Shown: piece after piece, positions 57,251-64,000 of the stretch | Numbering within the stretch: the first letter of the stretch is position 1 | Layout of the letters: each line of letters begins with the position of its first letter | Source of the DNA: Diadophis punctatus similis | Lineage: Eukaryota; Chordata; Lepidosauria; Squamata; Dipsadidae | Assembly: GCA_023053685.1 (NCBI GenBank) | Contig: JALIGW010000016.1 | Location: 6,044,501 to 6,108,500, forward strand | Direction: 5' to 3' | DNA length: 64,000 nucleotides | The notes under the pieces: model-generated | Told to the model about the DNA's origin: nothing | Seen by the model: only the letters and a program-made list of their open reading frames with translations | Databases searched by the model: none | Position numbers and translations under genes: made by a program

Positions 57251-60200
57251 GAGGGGTGGGTGCTAACTTCCTTCATGAGTGAGGACACCTCAATTATCTA
57301 TTGAGGGTTTTCTAGAATAAATTGGTATGATTTGCATTTATTTAATTTTTGTGCTACCTTTCTGTTCTCATGGAATAATAATTTTGCCAGCCAAAAGACT
57401 TCAGTTGCTAAAATATTATATCAACGCCAGGGTGCGGCTTTCCATGTTTTCTTTACAATTGCACCTAACTGAGGTCATGTGAAACCAGTTCATGCTTTGC
57501 TTTAAAGTACAGATTTGGGACTGGGAAAGCCCAAAAACAATGTTTTTCACACATGTTCCAAGCTCTTTGGCTCCGGTCTGTTTGTTTTGTATTACCATTT
57601 TAGATTTTTGGTAGGATCTTAATCAAACCAAGCAAATTAGAGTTTTTGAACACCACATGTCAAGCCGAAACAAACTCCCTATCGAAGCAATCTCAGATCC
57701 AGAAGAAACATGTCATGTGGGTTTTGCCAAATAACTTGGAAAAGGAAAAAGACTAAAATGTGGTTTGGAAAAAAGAAGTGATATGTTTTTAAAATTCAGC
57801 TGTGGAGTCAAGGAAAACATTTTGTTTCTGCAGCTTTTTCTAGATTATTTATAAATCTGCAAAACATTCTACAAGGAGTTTTGATTTGTTTTCAGGCCTT
57901 CAAATCGGTCCCTGTCAGCAGTTATATTTCATAAAAGATGAGACTGAGATGTAAAAAAAGCGTTATGGCCTTGGGAAATAAAGAAACTCATAGCAAGTCA
58001 TTTCTGTAGAATATACTGAGCCTATTTTTTCTTGCAAAGCAATGTATTGTGGGTTTTGATGTATTGAAAATGCCACATACTTGAAACTTGTGCCAGCAAC
58101 ACTGAACGATCAACCAGTTGTTGTCTTACAAGAGAAGAAACTTTGGGGAAATACTCTGAAAATCTTGGATACAAAGCAGTAAATACCGAGACTGGTATCC
58201 ACTTTCACCCTCAATTCTATGCCCATTGGATAAAAGTTAACTGTTTCTTCATCTACATCTGGAGTGTATTTTCTTGAAAACTAATTTTCCTGAAAATCCT
58301 GGAGCCCCAATAGATTGCTCCACCAAAAACCAGCAGCAAAAATTTAGTAGAGTAATGTTTCAACTTTTTTTTTTTTTTTGAGTGGGAAGGCAAAAATAAA
58401 AAGCAAAATAGATTACTTAGAAATTTTCTATGCTTAATGAATTGATTTTATGCAAATCCCTTCAAAACCAGGATTCCTATATCCCACATCAAACATTTTT
58501 GTCTTTCTAGTCCAGGGATAATACTATCTCACTGACAGCTCCCTAGAGCCCTCCCTTCATCTCCAACAATGAAGAGTTTCAAAAAACTTTATTTGAGAAT
58601 CCCAAAGTTTCCTTTTGTTTGAGTATCTTCCTTTGTTTTATTATATTCTTTCAAAACTCAGTTTGAATTAGCTATCTTGATTGCCATTCATGAGATATGT
58701 ATTGGATTCAACTGAATCTTGAACCCCAAGACAATTAAATACTTCAGACCACTTCAAGAGCTACGTTGAAAATTAGAGAGACTTTTGAGAGCTTTACAGA
58801 GAAAAGAAATGCAGAATATTCTGTGCTATTTGATAAGATTATGAGGTGGTGTGTTTGAAGGACCTTCCTTGGAAGTTAAACTATAGATACTATACTTTCA
58901 TAATTATTTGTCGTCCTGTTTAGTTTTATCCAAAACATTCCATTTTAATCCATCCATCATCAAAGGTCTAATCTTTCAACTAGAAATGTCACTGTTATTT
59001 TTTGTTAATATATAATTCTAACAAGGCAATATTACCACAATGTCCTTCTCCCCTCTTCTCTCCTAACATTACTTTTGGATGTAACTAGCAAAACAATCCT
59101 TTACTTTTGTCCTGTTAATTGGCAGGTTTTTAAAAATTATAGAATCTCTACAGTGTCAAAATATGTTCATAGATATAGTGCACTTTTTTACACACCACAT
59201 ACTGGTGTATATATAAGAGCTGTATTTGAGATATGGCGGATTTGACATCTGTGCTGCAAATATCATGTAATTCTGCGGTTATCCAAAAACGTTATAACCA
59301 GTTTCTTTTTAATCAAAATTTAAAAGATAAATACATATTTCATGAAATTGTACATATTTCATGAAATTGGGAAAGCTTCGCACTTCAGAATGATCTATTG
59401 CTCTGAAAATGTTTCAGTATTATGTTAGCTTAAGCATAACACATTTACCATGCTGAATTATGGGAAGCATGCAGAATTCAGGGTGGGATGTATGTACTTT
59501 CCTGAGTTAAATTGGGCGTCTTCTGATCCAATCAGAGTCAAATCAGATTGTATTCCGAATTATGAAACTGTAACCCAATGGCTTTCTTGAGACTCCCTTG
59601 AACTGCAAGGAGATCAAATCCTTGACTCTATGGGATTCTAAAACAGAACACCATTTTGAATGTTTATTTTTGAATTTAAAACATTCCAGTTACGGGATCA
59701 GCTGATGTTTTCCACACCTCTGGGGCAGCATTCCCTATTCTACTATCTTTTAGATATGCTGAAGCCTCATTAGCCATGTTGGTTGGGAACTGTGGAGGTT
59801 CAATTTCAACATACCTGTTGAAAATATTATTAGCAAACAAAAAACCCGGCTACATTTTGTGACTTGAATAATTTTCACATCTTGCACAGATGCAATCCCT
59901 GCATTCTATTTCAATTGCAAACTTTCCCCAAGCAAAAAGGAGCTAATGCATACCATTAAAGCACACTTTAATATGGAAATATGAAATGCAGTTCTGTCCC
60001 ACTAGAGGGTGGTCTGGTCTCCTTCAACTCAATAAAGAGGCATGCAACTATGTGAGCTGCTTCTCTTAAGCCTGTCTGCACTGCATTTATTGGAGGGACA
60101 TCAAAGGATTCTTGCTTCCAGCATTTTTCTATTCCTTTATGTCTTCTCAACAGTAAAAGTATCTTTTAAATTTCAAAAGAATTGCATAAATCCCTACATA

Positions 60201-60635
60201 CCTCAAACAAAATAAATATTAGTATGCTCTTAAGAGCCACTGAAAACTACTGACGTACTCAGAAGAAGTCTAATGCCAGGATTCAGAAGAGCAAGAGTTG
60301 TTTTTCTGCATGTAGACGTAACATAGAAGTCAAATGCTAAGTAATCTGTGGGACTAAATGGATGCTGCTTATGGAAACTGACAGCTCTGACCAAAGATAG
60401 GAATGGCAAGGAACCAGTGATATATGGACACCTGCATCAGCATATTGCTAATGGTTTCTATGTTTCCGAGGTCGATATGAGAGGTTGGTCATTTCAAGCA
60501 CTGTGAATGTACCCTTCCTTATAAAAGGTCAATTGTTGACCATTGGCAATCTCAGCTCCACCTGACATTATCCATTCTTCTGCCATTTTGATCAGGAGCA
60601 AAAGCAAGGAAGATTGAATAACAGTTTTAATGTAC
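57251..60635. other. Repeat-poor 3.4-kb stretch
   Basis: The longest interval here without a recognisable mobile element or microsatellite beyond a 15-bp poly-T at 58366. No ORF with a recognised domain. It may hold conserved non-coding sequence or very old repeats. Confidence 0.5.
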
Positions 60636-61263
60636 CGTATTTTTCGGAGTATAAGACGCACCTTTTTCCTCCCTAAAAGTGGCTGAAAATTTGGGTGCGT
60701 CTTATACTTCGAATGTAGCTTTTTCCCCCAGCCCTAACTAGGTGCTAACAGATCTTCCCAGCTCTTACCTTGCAGGCTCTTTCATTGTTACTCTCTCCAA
60801 AGAATGTTTTTCCAGCCCTAAGTCTTTGCAGAATTTTTTTTCATTGCTCCACTTGCTCCGAATAAGTTTTTTTCTAGCCCTAACCAGGTGCTAACTATCT
60901 TCCCAGCTCTTACCGGCTTGCAGGCTCTTTCATTGTTATTCTCTCAGAAGAAGGTTTTTTAAGTCCTAACCAGGGGATAAAATAATGTGCTGAAGCTGCT
61001 CCGAATAAGTTTTTTTCTAGCCCTAACTAGGTGCTAACGATCTTCCCAGCTCTTACTGGCTTGCAGGCTCTTTCATTGTTACTCTCTCAGAAGAAGGTTT
61101 TTTTAAGTCCTAACCAGGAGATAAAATAATGTGCTGAAGCTGACCAGACTAAGGACGCTAGCCAGATGAATACCTGGTAGGCAGATTGTTTTCCCCTATT
61201 TTCCTCCCCAAAAACTAAGGTGCGTCTTATACTTCGGTGCGTCTTATACTCCAAAAAATATGG
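60636..61263. mobile_element. TA-flanked MITE, 628 bp, with internal tandem repeats
   Basis: Left end CCGTATTTTTCGGAGTATAA and right end TTATACTCCAAAAAATATGG, flanked by TA (60634-60635, 61264-61265). The interior holds three tandem units (about 120-175 bp) starting 'ccctaactaggtgctaac' or 'ccctaaccaggtgctaac' (about 60732, 60878 and 61019), with shared 'atcttcccagctcttac' and 'tgcaggctctttcattgtta'. Confidence 0.9.
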
Positions 61264-61554
61264 TACCTTCCCTTCCCTTTTTGGGCAGTGGTGGGTTTCA
61301 GGTCTAAAAAGAAGAAGAAAGCAATGCTGTAGGCAGTGACATGGGGTTAATGCAAAGAGTGGTAACCAGTGAAAACATTTCACTGCGTTTAGGAAACGTC
61401 TAACATTTGGAGATGCCTTGCCTTGCCTGTGGACACTCTTCTCAAATTGAAACGATCCATTTTTATTGAATGAAGGGTAGAAATATTACCAAGTGGTAAA
61501 ATATCCATGTCTTAATAAATCAGACAATTTCATTTTTGAAATGGCTGTTTCAGT

Positions 61555-61912
61555 TTATTTATTTATTTATTTATTATTAGGTTCTTCTATGCCGCCCTAC
61601 TCCCTAAGGCAGTGGTGGCGAACCTATGGCACGCGTGCCACAGGTGGCACGCAGATCCCTATCTGCCGGCACGCGAGCCATTGCCCTAGCTCAAAAACGG
61701 GCCTACCAGGCCCACCGGAAGTTGGGAAACAGGCCGTTTCCGGCCTCCAGAGGGCCTCTGTGGAGGCGGGGGAGGCAGTTTTCGTCCTCCCCAGGAATTG
61801 AATTATGGGTGTGGGCACTCGCACGTGCGTGATAGCGTGTGCGCACGCGCTTTTGGCACCCGAGGGAAAAAAGGTTCGCCATCACTGCCCTAAGGACTCA
61901 GTTCTTAACAAA
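61555..61912 (-). mobile_element. L2-like LINE 3' terminus split by a hAT MITE
   Basis: The minus strand would read 'ctgagtccttagggagtagggcggcatagaag' and an (AAAT)n tail (61555-61580), a 3' end like those at 23030 and 52410. It is interrupted at 61610-61887 within the terminal hairpin sequence. Confidence 0.75.
61610..61887. mobile_element. hAT-type MITE, 278 bp (GTGATGGCGAACC family)
   Basis: Left end CAGTGGTGGCGAACCTATGG and right end GGTTCGCCATCACTG. A perfect 8-bp duplication ccctaagg lies at 61602-61609 and 61888-61895. Close relative of 21710. Confidence 0.95.
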
Positions 61913-63365
61913 TCCTGAAGAAATCAGTTCTATTGTGTTAAAAAGAGTCAATATTTCATGTATGTGAGACTGCTTTGGGTTTTTTTTTAAACCATTTCGA
62001 AGCCCAGCGTCTTGGAATTTAAGAAGAAGCCATACTTTGCTTCCCTTTGAAATCAGTGTGAGTGTACACTTAGAAATTGTGCCTCTAGAAGAAATATAGC
62101 CGTCTTTCCATAAGCAAACTAAATCCTCAAGGAGAGTTCCATGAGGTTATGCCAAAATTGTCCAGTCTCAATTTCACTCTTATTAAATTATTTTTACGAC
62201 CACATTTTTATCATTAAATGGACATACAAATGACTTAATCTGAAAGACTATCAAATTCATTCCATCGGTCTGGTCTTCCCATAGGAATATTTTGACATCC
62301 GCATAAGTCTGGAGAAAGAAGCACACAGTCTTCACATTTTTTTGTGCCACATTAAAAATAAAGTAAAAAAAGAACGCCTGAACAGTGATGGATACGTTAG
62401 AGGTTGATTCAGAAACAAATGTAAATCAAACTAAACTACTAGAATGTTAAACCGTGGATAGTGTTAAGAAGTTATTTTCCAAGATAATGCTTGCATCTTT
62501 CATCAATTTGGGTAACAAAGTCATTTAGCACTACTCATAAATTATGTTAACACTATAAATATGCAAAATCCATTTACAGTTAACGTAAAAATGAACAAAA
62601 CAGAAGTATCTCAGGATCAAGATAAGGGCCATTAAGTCTCACATATTGATTGGATCAAAATTTTCTGGATTTTTCCTGGTGGAGATTCGCTTTTACAGTT
62701 GATAAATTTGGGGTTGTTGTTGTTTTGTTGTTGTTGTTTTCTAAACCATATTAAGCTTGGTTTAGGTTTATACCAAAATGCTTATGTCACTTTTTCAAAA
62801 TGGCAAAAAGTCATACTTTCATTTTACTTGAAAAATACCTGGGGGCTTCTGAAATTAAGGCCAAACCATGTGCCAAAATCATATCATATCTCCCAGGATT
62901 TAGTCAAAAGAATAAATTAGCTTGTCATACATTTTCCGAGGTAAAAAGAAACTCTGCTAATTTGGCTTTATTCGTTTATTTAGAGAATTTATATAGCTGC
63001 CCATCTTAAATACATCATTCTGTGTGACAAAAAATGTATACCAAGACAATATTAAAAACCCATACCCGATCTGAAGGATTTTTTCCCCCTGGGAATCCAT
63101 ATTGTCTGGATGGACATACTTAATATGGTTTTTGTTCAATAATGATTTCACTGAAGAGATACATCACTCAATGGAAAACGTTCCTTGAGAATTTGATCAG
63201 GCCCAGTCATGTTTATCTGCCCTGTATTTTCTTTATACAGTTGGCTTTCCCATGCCTCAGTATTGCCACATTTAATGCTTCTCAGAGACCATATACCTGG
63301 TTCTGCTCTGCATATTCAAAACCAAAGTATGACCCTACCGGTCAAACCTGGGAGAAATGTTCTGA
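61913..63365. other. No recognisable feature except a short (GTT)n
   Basis: A (GTT)n run at 62713-62738. The rest is unique-looking. Confidence 0.5.
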
Positions 63366-63368
63366 TAC

Positions 63369-63412
63369 AGGGGTCTCCAAAGTTGGCAACTTTAAGACTT
63401 GTGCACTTTAAT
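63369..63412. mobile_element. hAT-like terminus fragment
   Basis: CAGGGGTCTCCAAAGTTGGC followed by 'aactttaagacttgtg' resembles the terminus of the foldback element at 4790. The rest of the element is absent. Confidence 0.45.
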
Positions 63413-63528
63413 TCCTCAATACGTGTTTCCTGGATCACAGCCATATCAACACAGCTTTCAAGTAGTAGTTTAGAGAGGTATTCACATTTTGATCTACTAC
63501 TGCCTTCGATGTTAAGTTGGCATATGCA
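63405..63528 (-). pseudogene. LINE endonuclease N-terminal fragment
   Basis: The minus strand reads ICQLNIEGSSRSKCEYLSKL, then ESCVDMAVIQETRIE. The N-I-E-G-x-x-x-x-K and D-x-x-x-I-Q-E-T pattern is the start of an APE-type endonuclease domain, where the Glu of QET is a metal-binding residue. About 40 codons remain. The upstream side is cut by a hAT MITE. Confidence 0.65.
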
Positions 63529-63690
63529 CAGTGGTGGGTTCCTACCGGTGCGGTCCACTCTATAGCACCGGTAGCGGCCCACTGGTGACGTACAGTACTG
63601 GTGCGGTCGGTTGCTGGTGCCTGGGTGCCGCCATTTAAAAAAAATTTTTTTTTGATTTTTTAAAAAAAATTCTTCTGTGCATGCCCAGAA
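63529..63690. mobile_element. hAT-type MITE, right-truncated
   Basis: Left end CAGTGGTGGGTTCCTACCGG after flank catatgca. The first about 120 bp nearly equal those of 15542. Homology stops near 'catgcccagaa' (63680-63690) and no right terminus exists. Confidence 0.85.
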
Positions 63691-63852
63691 ACGTGACAAT
63701 TAAGTCTTTCCCCGTCCCTTCGCTTGAAAATAATAATACCCTTGCATTTGACACTTTTCCTTCGCTTTTGCCTAAAGCTTCCCAAAGTGGGCGTTTTCCG
63801 AAAGCTTAACCCTTTATACTGTTAATTTTATACAGTTTTATACTGTTATTCT

Positions 63853-63920
63853 TTAGACGAAAACATTGAGGACTGTTAAAAGATACTGCTCTTTTAACAG
63901 TCCTCAATATTTTCGTCTAA
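63853..63920. repeat. 31-bp-stem hairpin
   Basis: Arms 63853-63883 and 63890-63920 are reverse complements with one mismatch, around a 6-nt loop (tactgc). No target duplication is obvious, so a mobile-element origin is not shown. Confidence 0.9.
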
Positions 63921-64000
63921 GGAATCCATGACTGAAACCAAAAATGCTGTATGAGACTTGCTTGTCTTTTAACTATAGCATTTTCTGCATATAAAGGTTG

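Overview
This window looks like non-coding vertebrate DNA, most likely from a squamate reptile and probably a snake. The evidence is the repeat content: Sauria-type tRNA SINEs, several CR1/L3 and L2-like LINE clades, R4-like LINE remnants, and a CR1/L3-type LINE whose 3' end runs directly into a (TATTC)n array, an association described for snake genomes. Short tandem repeats and hAT-type miniature elements are very dense. I recognise no host protein-coding gene, no structural RNA gene and no CRISPR array. The window is probably intergenic, or inside a very large intron.

Layout. 0-5 kb: a probable solo LTR, long CTTT and CT arrays, a Penelope-like fragment inserted in a SINE head, LINE 3' fragments and a near-perfect 135-bp hairpin. 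5-12 kb: a G/C-rich probable L1 3' end, SINE fragments, three hAT MITEs and a long purine array. 12-16 kb: an internally deleted hAT element that still encodes a BED zinc finger, a Tigger-like MITE, a TA-flanked MITE, a TATTC/CATTC/CAATC array, and a CR1-type LINE split by a hAT MITE. 16-25.4 kb: Sauria SINE, CT array, LINE 3' ends and four large hAT MITEs, one a near-palindrome. 25.7-28.2 kb: the best-preserved LINE (endonuclease-RT linker, RT, C-terminus, (TATTC)n tail), killed by a stop codon, loss of a catalytic Asp and a 214-bp solo LTR. 28-36 kb: SINE, two hAT MITEs, a 240-bp CCAA/CCAG array, L2-like LINE ends and Tigger-like MITEs. 36-38 kb: a CR1-type LINE holding a 1-kb hAT MITE that holds two more hAT-like insertions. 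38-46 kb: mostly unique sequence with MITE, SINE and satellite islands. 46.5-49.8 kb: a decayed L1-like element on the minus strand. 50-57 kb: hAT MITEs, an R4-like LINE tandem and a minus-strand LTR. 57.3-60.6 kb: repeat-poor. 60.6-64 kb: a TA-flanked MITE with internal repeats, a hAT MITE in an L2 end, a LINE endonuclease fragment, and a 31-bp-stem hairpin.

The dominant signal is a family-rich burst of hAT non-autonomous elements. Twenty copies have recognisable 8-bp target duplications (16 perfect, 4 with one mismatch), and three more are truncated. Several carry NRF1-type palindromes and a consensus splice donor. Other candidates of interest are hammerhead-like cores in Penelope-like fragments, a BED-domain transposase remnant, clean nested insertions that allow relative dating, and three unusually exact hairpins. 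I found no convincing undescribed gene system. All family names come from recalled sequence hallmarks and were not checked by a database search.
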